This document shows positions 32,998 through 41,806 of a stretch of 64,000 nucleotides of DNA, piece by piece. Source of the DNA: CAWKGV01 sp963849305 (GTDB taxonomy: Bacteria; Pseudomonadota; Alphaproteobacteria; Acetobacterales; Acetobacteraceae). The notes under the pieces are model-generated. The model was not told the DNA's origin and ran no database searches. It saw only the letters and a program-made list of their open reading frames with translations. The number at the start of each line of letters is the position of its first letter. The first letter of the stretch is position 1. Location: positions 124,001 to 188,000 of the forward strand of contig CAWKGV010000007.1 in assembly GCA_963849305.1 (NCBI GenBank), read 5' to 3'. Position numbers and translations under genes: made by a program.

Positions 32998-34146
32998 ATG
33001 GCCAAGCAGGACTACTATGCCACCCTGGGCGCGCAGCGAGACGCGAGCGCGGACGATCTCAAGAAGTCTTATCGCAAGCTCGCCATGCAATACCACCCGG
33101 ACCGTAATCCGGGCGACAAGCATGCCGAAGCACGCTTCAAGGAGATCAGCGAAGCCTATGATGTCCTGAAGGACGACCAGAAGCGAGCCGCCTACGACCG
33201 CTACGGCCACGCAGCCTTCGAGCAAGGCGGCGGCGGGGGTCCGTTTGGCGGCGGCTTCGATTTCGCGGCCGGTGGCGGGCTCGGCGACATTTTCGATCAG
33301 ATGTTTGGCGAGTTCATGGGGCGTCGCCCGGGCGGAGGCGGGCGGACCCGGTCGGGCGCCGATATCCGTCATTCCGTGGAAATCGACCTCACCCAGGCGT
33401 TCGCCGGCACCAAGGTGGCGCTGCGCGTGCCTACGCGGGTGGTCTGCGAGGCCTGCCACGGCAGCGGTTCCGAGGACAAGGCACGCGGCGCGGACACTTG
33501 TCCGACCTGCCACGGCGCCGGCAAAGTTCGGGCGCAGCAGGGATTTTTCCTCGTCGAGCGCACCTGCCCCACCTGCGGCGGTGCCGGGCGGGTGATCCGG
33601 AACCCGTGCCGCGTCTGCCACGGCGCCGGTACCGTGCAGCGGGAGCGCAGTCTCCAGGTCACGATCCCGCCGGGCGTGGAGGACGGGACGCGAATCCGCC
33701 TGGCCGGCGAGGGAGAGGCCGGCGGTCAGGGCGCCCCGGCCGGGGATCTCTGGGTGAACGTCGCGATTCGCCCGCACCCGATCTTCCAGCGCGAGCAATC
33801 CAATGTGTTCATGCGCGTGCCATTGCGCATGACCTTGGCGGCACTTGGCGGCGAGATCGAAGTGCCGGTGATCGACGCCAGCAAGGCCAAGGTAAAGATC
33901 CCACCCGGCACCCAGACGGGCGATCAGTTCCGGTTGCGCGGCAAGGGCTTCTCGGTGCTGCGCAGCACGGCGCGAGGCGACATGTACATCCAGGTCGCGG
34001 TCGAGACACCGCAGAACCTGACCCGTCGACAGCGCGAACTCCTGGAGGAATTCGAGGCCGAGGCGCAGAGGGCGGAGAAGCACAGCCCCGAAAGCGAGGG
34101 GTTCTTCGCCAAGGTAAAGGAATTCTTCGAGGGCGGGCGGGGCTGA
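32998..34146 (+). CDS. dnaJ: chaperone DnaJ (Hsp40)
   Basis: This is a 382-residue type I J-protein. The J domain has YHPDRNPGDK with the HPD triad. A Gly/Phe-rich linker follows (EQGGGGGPFGGGFDFAAGG). Four zinc repeats come next: CEACHGSG, CPTCHGAG, CPTCGGAG and CRVCHGAG. The C-terminal substrate-binding domain is complete. DnaJ delivers substrates to DnaK and stimulates its ATPase. It starts 123 bp after dnaK, beyond a terminator-like hairpin. Confidence 0.97.
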   Translation: MAKQDYYATLGAQRDASADDLKKSYRKLAMQYHPDRNPGDKHAEARFKEISEAYDVLKDDQKRAAYDRYGHAAFEQGGGGGPFGGGFDFAAGGGLGDIFDQMFGEFMGRRPGGGGRTRSGADIRHSVEIDLTQAFAGTKVALRVPTRVVCEACHGSGSEDKARGADTCPTCHGAGKVRAQQGFFLVERTCPTCGGAGRVIRNPCRVCHGAGTVQRERSLQVTIPPGVEDGTRIRLAGEGEAGGQGAPAGDLWVNVAIRPHPIFQREQSNVFMRVPLRMTLAALGGEIEVPVIDASKAKVKIPPGTQTGDQFRLRGKGFSVLRSTARGDMYIQVAVETPQNLTRRQRELLEEFEAEAQRAEKHSPESEGFFAKVKEFFEGGRG

Positions 34147-34244
34147 GGAGTTCGTGATCTCGTAGCCCGCCTCAAGGCCCACCGAAGACGATCGAACAGA
34201 ATCGCATTAAGCTTCCGGCCGGCCTTGGGAAAGGAAGCGCGGCG

Positions 34245-35189
34245 GTGGTAAACTTGAGCGACATCGTCCGCTGCCCTCGTTGCCGGGCAGCCCTGGCCTC
34301 GCTGGATACCAAGCCGGTTTGCACGAATGCCGCCTGCCGCTATGCCATCGAGGGCTTCGAACGAGCCCATGGCCAGCTCGTGCTGATTGATTTCGAACGC
34401 AGCATCTTCGCTCGGCCTCGTCAGAGCGGCGAAATGGTGTCCGTCCTGCGACGTGATGACATGCATCGCACCCTACGCAGCCGGCTATTAGACATTGCTT
34501 ACGGCACCAATCCGACAGCCGTCGAGAACAGCCGCGCGATGTTGCGTGCCATGACGGAGCGCGCGCCGGCGCCCACGTTGCTGATCATCGGCGGGGGCGC
34601 GCTCGGGGCGGGAGTGGACACGTTCCTGCGCGACGCATCGCTCCAGGTTATCGCCACCGATGTGTACGCCTCGCCGAATACTCATTTGGTCACGGATGCC
34701 CATCATCTGCCATTCGCCGATGCGGTGTTCGACGGGGTCTGGATCACGGCGGTATTGGAGCACGTGCTTGAACCGCAATCGGTTGTGGATGAGATTTGGC
34801 GCGTGCTCAAGCCGACGGGTCTGGTTTACGCCGAGACCCCGTTCATGCAGCAGGTCCATGAGCGGGCGTTCGACTTCACGCGCTTCACCGCGAGCGGGCA
34901 CCGTTGGCTGTTCCGGCGATTCGAGCAGATCGATGCCGGCGCTCCCGCCGGCGGAGGCAGCGCCCTGGTATGGTCGATCCGCTATTTCGTGCGCGCCTTC
35001 GGCGTCGGCGATAAGCTCGCGACACTGGCGGCGCTGCCGTTCTTCTGGCTGCGGTTCCTCGATCGGGGCATGCGCGGCAGGGCCGGTGCCGACGCGGCGC
35101 TCGGGTTCTTTTTCCTTGGCAGGAAGTCGGACCGTTCTCTCGGTCCCAAGGATATGGTCGCGTATTACGAATCGCAGGGAAGAGGCTGA
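34245..35189 (+). CDS. SAM-dependent methyltransferase with an N-terminal zinc-ribbon
   Basis: This is a 314-residue protein. A Trm112-like zinc ribbon is formed by Cys10, Cys13, Cys26 and Cys31. A class I methyltransferase domain follows, with LLIIGGGALGAGVD (motif I) and DAVFDGVWITAVLEHVLEP, a region typical of Methyltransf_11 enzymes. It starts at a GTG with AAGGAAG about ten bases upstream. The substrate is not known; such two-domain enzymes often modify sugars or nucleotides. It lies between dnaJ and dnaE, 102 bp from the end of dnaE. Confidence 0.78.
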   Translation: MVNLSDIVRCPRCRAALASLDTKPVCTNAACRYAIEGFERAHGQLVLIDFERSIFARPRQSGEMVSVLRRDDMHRTLRSRLLDIAYGTNPTAVENSRAMLRAMTERAPAPTLLIIGGGALGAGVDTFLRDASLQVIATDVYASPNTHLVTDAHHLPFADAVFDGVWITAVLEHVLEPQSVVDEIWRVLKPTGLVYAETPFMQQVHERAFDFTRFTASGHRWLFRRFEQIDAGAPAGGGSALVWSIRYFVRAFGVGDKLATLAALPFFWLRFLDRGMRGRAGADAALGFFFLGRKSDRSLGPKDMVAYYESQGRG

Positions 35190-35291
35190 GGCGCGGCGCA
35201 AGCCCGCGCATAACGGTGGAAACTCGCAACTGCAGTCTCAAACCACAACCGGACAGCCGTGAACAAGGTCCGACCTTGAGCCGCATCATAG

Positions 35292-38200
35292 TCAGACCTC
35301 CTCCACCCGCTCCACGCCGGCAACCCCCTTCAGCGCCTGTGCCAGCCGTGGCGTCACGTTGAAGCCACCGGGGAGAGCGATCTCCACACTTTGCGCGGCG
35401 CCGAGCTTCGGGACCAGAATCACCCGCCCCTTCCCGCCGCTTTCCCGGCCCAACAGCTCCCGAATGTGCGGCACCGCGGCTGTTTCCTCCAGCCACACGC
35501 GGATGGCGGCGCCGACGCTCGCAGCAGACTGATCGAGCGTAGCCATTTCCTGGGCCGTGATCCGCAGCGTTTCCTCCTGCATTTGCAAGTCCGCTGTCAC
35601 CAGGACGTTCGTTCCGGTAGTCAACAGCTCGCGTGCGCGCGCCAACACCTCGCTAAACACCGTCACCTCGCATGAGCCCGAACTGTCGGAGAGGCGCACC
35701 CAGGCCATGCGGCTGCCAGTGCGGGTGACACGCTCCTTCACCGCGACCACGGTGCCGGCGAGCTTGACCCGCCCCGCCTCGACCTGCGCACGCGCCTCCA
35801 GATCCTTTACGCGCAGGGCACTGATCCGGCGCAGCACCTGCGCATAAGCGTCGAGCGGATGCGCGGTCAGATGGAACCCGATCGCCTCTGCCTCATAACC
35901 GAGCCGCTCCAGCGGTTCCCAATCCGTGACATCGGGCAGCCGCAACAGGTCCGGCCGGACGCCGCCGAACAGCCCGATTTGGCCGCTTTCGGCCTCGTCG
36001 GCCAGCACCTGCGCCCGCCGAAGGATTGTCTCCGCGCCGGCAAACAGCCGGGCCCGGTTCGGTTCGATCCGGTCGAACGCGCCGGCCCGGATCAGATTTT
36101 CGAGCTGCATCCGGTTGAGCACGCGCGGATCTGCACGGCCGGCGAACTCGGCCATATCGGCGAAGGGCCGTCCGCCCCGGCACGACACCAGTGATTCCAT
36201 GGCCGCGAAGCCGACCTTCTTCACCGCGGCCAACGCATAGCGGATGGCCAATGTCCCATTGTCCAACCGCTCGACACCGAAATCCGCGCCGGAGCGGTTG
36301 ACGTCGGGGGGCAGAATCGGGACGCCGAGCCGTTCCGCCTCCTGCTTCAGCGCCGCCAGCCGGTCGGTGTTGGCGATCGCAAGGCTCATGCAGGCCGCGA
36401 GAAAGGCCTCCGGGTGGTTGGCCCGCATCCATGCCGTTTGATAGGCGACCAGCGCGTAGGCGGCGGCATGGGATTTGTTGAAACCGTAATCGGCGAACTT
36501 CGCCATCAGCTCGAATACCTCGACCGCCTTCGCCTCGCCAATGCCGCGCGCGACCGCGCCATCGATGAAAATGCGGCGCTGCGCCTCCATCTCGGCGCGT
36601 ATCTTCTTGCCCATCGCGCGCCGCAGCAGGTCCGCCGCACCCAGGCTGTAGCCCGCCATGCGCTGGGCGATCTGCAGCACCTGCTCCTGGTAGACCATGA
36701 TTCCATAGGTCTCTTCCAGAACGTCATGGATCGACGGATGCGGCGACTCCCATTTCTCGCCGTGCTTGCGGCGGCAATAGTCGGGGATGTTCGCCATCGG
36801 GCCAGGGCGGTACAAAGCGCCGAGAGCGATCAGATCCTCGAACCGGTCGGGCCGCATCTGACGCAGGGCGTCGCGCATGCCCTGACCTTCGAACTGGAAG
36901 ACCCCGCCCGTCTCGCCGCGCGCGAGCATCTCGTAGGTCTTGGCGTCATCAAGCGGCAGACGCGCGAGATCGACCTCGGTATCGAGGTCGCGCAGCAACC
37001 CCACCGCGCGGTCCAGGATGGTCAGTGTGGTCAGGCCGAGGAAGTCGAACTTCACCAGACCCGCCTGCTCGACATGCTTCATCGAGTATTGCGTGACCAG
37101 AAACTCGGATCGCGGGTCGCGATAAAGCGGCACCAGCTCGGAAAGCGGGCGGTCGCCGATCACGACGCCCGCAGCGTGTGTGCTGGCGTGACGGTACAGC
37201 CCCTCGACCTGAAGCGCGATCTCCAGCAGCCGGCGCACCGCCTCATCGTCGTCGCGCATCTGCGCCAATCTTGGCTCGGCCTCGATCGCCTGCTGCAACG
37301 TCACCGGCTTGGCGGGGTTGTTCGGGATCAGCTCGGCGAGCTTGTTCACCTGTCCGTATGGCAGGCCGAGCACGCGCCCCACATCGCGCACCGCCGCGCG
37401 CGCCTGGAGCTTGCCGAAGGTGATGATCTGGGCCACCCGGTCGGCGCCGTATTCACGCCGAACGTAGTCGATCACCCGGTCGCGCCCTTCCTGGCAGAAG
37501 TCGATGTCGAAGTCAGGCATAGAAACACGCTCGGGGTTGAGGAACCGCTCGAACAGCAGCCCGAAGCGCAGCGGGTCGAGGTCGGTGATGGTCAGCGCCC
37601 ACGCGGCCACCGATCCCGCGCCGGAGCCGCGCCCCGGCCCGACCGGGATGCCCTGCGCCTTGGCCCATTGGATGAAGTCGGCAACGATGAGGAAATAGCC
37701 GGCGAAACCCATGTTGGCGATCACGCCAATCTCGTAGTCGAGCCGCTCGGCGTAGCGCGCGCGGGTGGCGGCATCGACGCCCATCGCCTCCATCCGCCGC
37801 GCAAGCCCGTCGGCGGCCATCGTGCGCACTGTTTCCTCCTCAGTCCGGCCGGGCAGCACCTTGGGACAGACCGGCAGCAGCGGCTTGCGGCTCTCGGCCA
37901 TCACCGCGCAGCGCCGGGCGATGGCCAGCGTGTTGTCGCAGGCTTCCGGCAGGTCGGCGAACAGCACGCGCATGTCCGGCGCCGGCTTGAACCAGTGCTC
38001 GGCGGTGATGCGGCGGCGGTCCTGGTCCGAGAGCAGCCGGCCCTCGGCGATGCAGAGCAGCGCATCATGCGCCTGGTGCATTTCGGGGCGGGCGAAGAAG
38101 CAGTCGTTGGTGGCGACGAGCGGCAGTCCGGCCTCATCAGCAAGGCTGATCAGCCCCGGCTCGATCGCGGCTCCCAGCTTGGTGCGGTGGCGGTGCAGCT

Positions 38201-38708
38201 CGACCACGGCTCGGCCAGGGAAGGCTTCCGCCAGATCGGCAAGCAGCCGCTCCGCCTCGCGCCGCTGGCCATCGGCCAGCAGCCGGGCAAGCGGGCCGGT
38301 GCCGCCGCCGGTGAGCAGGATCAGCCCGTCAGCATGTGTCGCGATGACGGCCAGCGGAAGCTGAGGCTTGAGCGCCGGATCGGTGTCGAGGAAACCGAGC
38401 GAGGACAGGCGTTGCAGGTTGGCGAGCCCCGCCTGATCCTGGGCGAGCAGCACCAGCGGATCGGGCGCCAATTTCGGGTTGTCCTCGCGCGCGAGTGCCA
38501 CCTGACAGCCGACGATGGGCTGCACGCCCTTCTCGACGCAGGCCTGGCTGAACTCCAGCGCGCCGAACAGATTGGCGGTATCGGTGATCGCCACCGCCGG
38601 CATGTTCGCCTCGCGCGCCAGCGCGGGGATCTTCTCGGCCTTGATCGCGCCTTCGCTCAGCGAATAGGCGGAATGGACGCGCAGGTGGATGAAATCGGCG
38701 TGCGGCAT
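35292..38708 (-). CDS. dnaE: DNA polymerase III alpha subunit
   Basis: This 1138-residue protein is the replicative polymerase. It starts with a PHP domain (FIHLRVHSAYSLSEGAI). The catalytic aspartates are in MPDFDIDFCQEGRDRV (Asp399, Asp401, Asp403). The helix-hairpin-helix region and an OB fold near residues 960-1000 follow. Length is normal for DnaE of alphaproteobacteria. The ATG is the first in frame and no clear ribosome-binding site is visible. It is not followed by any other replication gene here. Confidence 0.97.
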   Translation of the reverse strand: MPHADFIHLRVHSAYSLSEGAIKAEKIPALAREANMPAVAITDTANLFGALEFSQACVEKGVQPIVGCQVALAREDNPKLAPDPLVLLAQDQAGLANLQRLSSLGFLDTDPALKPQLPLAVIATHADGLILLTGGGTGPLARLLADGQRREAERLLADLAEAFPGRAVVELHRHRTKLGAAIEPGLISLADEAGLPLVATNDCFFARPEMHQAHDALLCIAEGRLLSDQDRRRITAEHWFKPAPDMRVLFADLPEACDNTLAIARRCAVMAESRKPLLPVCPKVLPGRTEEETVRTMAADGLARRMEAMGVDAATRARYAERLDYEIGVIANMGFAGYFLIVADFIQWAKAQGIPVGPGRGSGAGSVAAWALTITDLDPLRFGLLFERFLNPERVSMPDFDIDFCQEGRDRVIDYVRREYGADRVAQIITFGKLQARAAVRDVGRVLGLPYGQVNKLAELIPNNPAKPVTLQQAIEAEPRLAQMRDDDEAVRRLLEIALQVEGLYRHASTHAAGVVIGDRPLSELVPLYRDPRSEFLVTQYSMKHVEQAGLVKFDFLGLTTLTILDRAVGLLRDLDTEVDLARLPLDDAKTYEMLARGETGGVFQFEGQGMRDALRQMRPDRFEDLIALGALYRPGPMANIPDYCRRKHGEKWESPHPSIHDVLEETYGIMVYQEQVLQIAQRMAGYSLGAADLLRRAMGKKIRAEMEAQRRIFIDGAVARGIGEAKAVEVFELMAKFADYGFNKSHAAAYALVAYQTAWMRANHPEAFLAACMSLAIANTDRLAALKQEAERLGVPILPPDVNRSGADFGVERLDNGTLAIRYALAAVKKVGFAAMESLVSCRGGRPFADMAEFAGRADPRVLNRMQLENLIRAGAFDRIEPNRARLFAGAETILRRAQVLADEAESGQIGLFGGVRPDLLRLPDVTDWEPLERLGYEAEAIGFHLTAHPLDAYAQVLRRISALRVKDLEARAQVEAGRVKLAGTVVAVKERVTRTGSRMAWVRLSDSSGSCEVTVFSEVLARARELLTTGTNVLVTADLQMQEETLRITAQEMATLDQSAASVGAAIRVWLEETAAVPHIRELLGRESGGKGRVILVPKLGAAQSVEIALPGGFNVTPRLAQALKGVAGVERVEEV

Positions 38709-38834
38709 GAGGTGCAGTTTAGGAACGGTCGCGAGTTCAGGCCAACCAATGGCTGCCGGATCGCGGCGGTTCGGAAGGGTTCTGACTTGGGTGGGTGTTC
38801 CGTATCAGCTCTAGGCAGCGGTCCGGTTGGGGAA

Positions 38835-39268
38835 TGACAAGCGTCGGCGCCTCCGAGGCGAAAACCCACCTCTCGCATCTTCTCGACAGTATCGAGAAAC
38901 GGCGAGCCGCTCACCATCACTCGGCATGGCAGGCCCTTGGCGGAGCTGGCTCCGGTGAACGGGCTGGACCAAGAAGAGATAAGCAGACGATCGAGCGACC
39001 GAAGGAGTTCTCCAAGAGGCACATCTGTGATGGATGGCGCGAGTTGCGGGATGAAATGGCGCCAGTATTGAGCGGCGACTTCATCCTTTATGTGTCGGTG
39101 GCTCTTGCCTGGCGTTTTGAATACGGAGAACCGATCGCTTCCGAACCCTTGTCACGGTTGAAGCCGTGGGTTCCGGCGATTTGGACGTTGGAGATTGCCA
39201 ATGCCATTGCTCATGGCCGAGCGGCGCGGTCGCACAACCACCTGATCGTCCTCAGGCTCCGGCAGTAA
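38835..39268 (+). pseudogene. decayed Phd/YefM-VapC toxin-antitoxin module
   Basis: MTSVGASEAKTHLSHLLDSI at 38835 is the start of a Phd/YefM antitoxin. One base out of phase the family continuation PLTITRHGRPLAELAPVN appears. Back in the first frame comes a typical antitoxin end, KEFSKRHICDGWRELRDE. Without a stop this runs into a PIN-like sequence, FILYVSVALAWRFE and WVPAIWTLEIANAI. VapC toxins have an Asp in LDAS; here it is Tyr, and the remaining PIN domain is truncated by a stop. At least two frameshifts, a lost catalytic residue and a lost C-terminus show decay. It lies in a gap upstream of dnaE. Confidence 0.7.
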
Positions 39269-39349
39269 CATTCCGTATCGCGCCAGCCCTAGAATTAACC
39301 CATTGTCACGCCCATACTGGCACGTAAACCCAGCGGGAGGTGGAATAGC

Positions 39350-40165
39350 GTGCAATCTCAACCATTGGTGATCATCGGCGCCCCGCGATCTGGCACGACG
39401 TTCCTGTGTCATGTCCTGAACCAACATCCGTCCATCCACCTCACCAACGAGAGCCGTATCTTCGTTTTTCTAAAGGATATTCTGGAATCACGCAGCCACC
39501 GTCCGGACCTGCTTGGGCGTGACTTTCGCGAGCATTTCGTCGAATTCCTCCGAAAGAGCGCCGGCGAGCTGATCGAGCGGTTCTACCGGGACGCGCTTGG
39601 CGTTACCGCGCCGATCTGGGGTGATAAGCACCCACCCTACGCCGATCCGGTGGTGCTGTCCGGGCGCAAGGGTTCGGAGGCACGCCTACCACGCTCCGGC
39701 TCCTGTCTGCGCACCATTCGCGGTTGCCTACCCCGAACGAAGTTCGTCCATATCCACCGCGACCCGCTGCACGTAGCCCATTCACTCATGCGCAAGGGCT
39801 GGGCCGGCTCACTCGACGACGGCGTGCATATTTGGCAGCAATATGTGGCCGAGATCGTCGAGTTCTTCGCTGAGACCGATCATAACCAACATCTATCGGT
39901 CGCTTATGGCGACCTGCTCGAACGGCCAGCAGCCACCGCCTCGGCGATCGGCCGATTTCTCAAGCTTGATGATTGCGCGCCGATCGAGGCGTTTCTGCTG
40001 GCCCAGCGCCAGCGCCCGACACCCTTCAGCGATCCGGTCACCGACCTGTCCGACGCCTATGCCTATAGAGTACGGGTCGCGCGGCCATCTAACCGGCATG
40101 TGCTCGCGCTCGCGGGCGAGACCGCCGAGCGGCTCGGCTACGCTGCCTGTTCCGCGCCGAGCTAG
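39350..40165 (+). CDS. PAPS-dependent sulfotransferase-like protein
   Basis: This 271-residue protein has the 5'-phosphosulfate-binding loop GAPRSGTTFL at residues 10-19. The 3'-phosphate-binding element is in FVHIHRDPLHVAHSLM, around residues 130-147. These are the core motifs of the sulfotransferase family. The acceptor is unknown, possibly a glycan or a lipid. GTG at 39350 is the start, with GGGAGGTG upstream. The middle region (about residues 100-125) is unusually rich in Arg/Gly/Ser and less conserved in type. Confidence 0.8.
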   Translation: MQSQPLVIIGAPRSGTTFLCHVLNQHPSIHLTNESRIFVFLKDILESRSHRPDLLGRDFREHFVEFLRKSAGELIERFYRDALGVTAPIWGDKHPPYADPVVLSGRKGSEARLPRSGSCLRTIRGCLPRTKFVHIHRDPLHVAHSLMRKGWAGSLDDGVHIWQQYVAEIVEFFAETDHNQHLSVAYGDLLERPAATASAIGRFLKLDDCAPIEAFLLAQRQRPTPFSDPVTDLSDAYAYRVRVARPSNRHVLALAGETAERLGYAACSAPS

Positions 40166-40203
40166 GCGCTTTCACCCAGGCCCGATCGTCCGAGCGAAGC
40201 GCG

Positions 40204-40770
40204 TTATCCCTCTGGCTGCTCTGTCCCTGGCTCGAATATCGCGCTGACATCGAGGCCGGCTTCCTCCTCCGCCTCGGCGCCGACGCGCTCGCCGCGCGCC
40301 TGCCGCTCCGCTTCTTCTTGACTTCGGGCTACATTGACTGTCACCGGGATCGAGACCTCCGGGTGCAGCACCACACGCACATGCGCAAGGCCCAGGGTTT
40401 TGATCGGATGTCGCAGCACGACCTGCTGGCGGGTGATGGTCAGCCCGGCCGCAGTGCACGCCTCCGCGATGTCGCGCGCGGAGACCGAGCCATAGAGACT
40501 GCCTGATTCGCCCGCCTGACGAATGATCACGACCGACAGGCCGCCGACGCGCTCGGCCAGTCGTTCGGCCTCCTCGCGGCGCTTCAGGTTCTGTGCCTCG
40601 AGCTGCACCCGTTCCTGCTCGAATCGCGCGCGGTTCTCCTTCGTGGAGCGGATCGCCTTTTTCTGCGGCAACAGGTAATTGCGCGCGTAGCCAGGCCTGA
40701 CCTTCACTACCTCGCCCATCTGCCCCAAATGCTCGACCCGCTGCATCAGGATCAGTTCCACGGCTGCCAT
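40204..40770 (-). CDS. rplI: 50S ribosomal protein L9
   Basis: This 188-residue protein has the N-terminal L9 signature VELILMQRVEHLGQMGEVVKV with GYARNYLLP. The long connecting helix and the C-terminal domain with GSLYGSVSARDIAE follow. It is about 35-40 residues longer than E. coli L9 because of an acidic C-terminal tail (GAEAEEEAGLD). The ATG at 40770 is chosen from the family N-terminus. It is third in the rpsF-rpsR-rplI operon, 10 bp after rpsR. Confidence 0.95.
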   Translation of the reverse strand: MAAVELILMQRVEHLGQMGEVVKVRPGYARNYLLPQKKAIRSTKENRARFEQERVQLEAQNLKRREEAERLAERVGGLSVVIIRQAGESGSLYGSVSARDIAEACTAAGLTITRQQVVLRHPIKTLGLAHVRVVLHPEVSIPVTVNVARSQEEAERQARGERVGAEAEEEAGLDVSAIFEPGTEQPEG

Positions 40771-40780
40771 ACCCGCCTCC

Positions 40781-41056
40781 CTAGGCCACGATATACGGCA
40801 GCAGGGCCAGGAAGCGGGCGCGCTTGATGGCGAGCGCCAACTCGCGCTGCTTCTTGGCGGAGACCGCGGTAATGCGGCTCGGCACGATCTTGCCGCGCTC
40901 CGAGAGGAAGCGCGACAGCAGGCGGACATCCTTATAGTCGATCTTTGGTGCGTTCGGGCCGGAGAACGGACAGGACTTGCGCCGCCGATAGAAGGGCCGC
41001 CGGGCGCCCACCGCGGCGCGGCGGGCGGCTGGGCTGATTTCAGCGGATTCGGACAT
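40781..41056 (-). CDS. rpsR: 30S ribosomal protein S18
   Basis: This 91-residue basic protein contains CPFSGPNAPKIDYKDVRLL and FLSERGKIVPSRITAVSAKKQRELA, the latter spanning residues 50-74. Both are S18 hallmarks. Its N-terminal 20 residues are a disordered Arg/Ala stretch. It is the second gene of the S6-S18-L9 operon, six bases after the rpsF stop. Confidence 0.96.
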   Translation of the reverse strand: MSESAEISPAARRAAVGARRPFYRRRKSCPFSGPNAPKIDYKDVRLLSRFLSERGKIVPSRITAVSAKKQRELALAIKRARFLALLPYIVA

Positions 41057-41062
41057 GCCGCA

Positions 41063-41527
41063 TCACTCCTCGAGGCCGGGGCGCAGTTCTTCGCGAAACT
41101 CGTCGCGGGCACGGAATTCCTCGCGATCGTCGAAGCCGCGCCGGCGTCCGCTGTCGAAGCGCCCGGACGGGCGTGGGCCGCGGAATGTCCGGTCGCGATC
41201 GTCGGACTTGCGCGACAGGATGGCCGACGGGGCCTCCTCGATCGCGTCCACACGCAGCGTGAGGAAGCGCAGGATGTCCTCATTGATCCGGAGCTGGCGC
41301 TCCATCTCGGTCACGAACGCCGGTTTGGCATCGAGGCCGAGCAACATGTAGTGGCCCTTGCGGTTCTTCTTGATCCGATAGGCCAGGCTGCGCAGGCCCC
41401 AATACTCGCGCTTCTTGACCGCGCCCCCTTCGGCCTCGAGCTGACTACCGATCTGGTCGGTGACGGCCTCGACCTGCTGCTGGGTCACGTCGTTGCGTGC
41501 GATCAGCACGCATTCATAAAGCGGCAT
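41063..41527 (-). CDS. rpsF: 30S ribosomal protein S6
   Basis: This 154-residue protein begins MPLYECVLIARNDVTQQQVE and has RLAYRIKKNRKGHYMLL-type text (here LAYRIKKNRKGHYMLLGLD), as expected for S6. It has a charged C-terminal extension rich in Arg, Asp and Glu after residue 100. S6 pairs with S18 in the small subunit, and the S6-S18 complex often binds its own mRNA leader. A candidate hairpin lies upstream at 41584-41610. It is the first gene of the operon. Confidence 0.96.
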   Translation of the reverse strand: MPLYECVLIARNDVTQQQVEAVTDQIGSQLEAEGGAVKKREYWGLRSLAYRIKKNRKGHYMLLGLDAKPAFVTEMERQLRINEDILRFLTLRVDAIEEAPSAILSRKSDDRDRTFRGPRPSGRFDSGRRRGFDDREEFRARDEFREELRPGLEE

Positions 41528-41806
41528 AGGGTCTCCCTACGGCTAAGGTGTCGGCCCGTGCCCGGTCGGGGCGAATGGGCATAGCCGGGGTCGATGCCGA
41601 CGCCCCCGGCAGGGAAGTGCGGGCGTTAAGCACGGATGAACCGCCAAAGCAAGGTCGCCGAGGCCGGCGCCGCCCGGCCGAGTTCATGGCGTCTGTCAAA
41701 TCCATCATCGGGCAACCCGTACACATTGGCGAAACCGAGGGGCACAACGGGTGGCGGGGGCATTGGGCTGGTGGCATCCTCCGCGGCGCTGTGGAGGAAA
41801 CAAGCG

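Noticed and set aside
31867..34182. Long 771-codon open frame antisense to dnaK and dnaJ
   Set aside because: It lies wholly opposite two strongly conserved genes, lacks any recognisable domain and is explained by third-position GC bias.
36414..38837. Long 807-codon open frame antisense to dnaE
   Set aside because: It mirrors the dnaE codons in GC-rich DNA, has no family signature and is very rich in Arg and His.
41528..41806. Possible gene in the 279-bp gap before the PQQ dehydrogenase
   Set aside because: Open frames here have no ribosome-binding site and resemble no protein; it is probably the promoter and leader region of two divergent operons.
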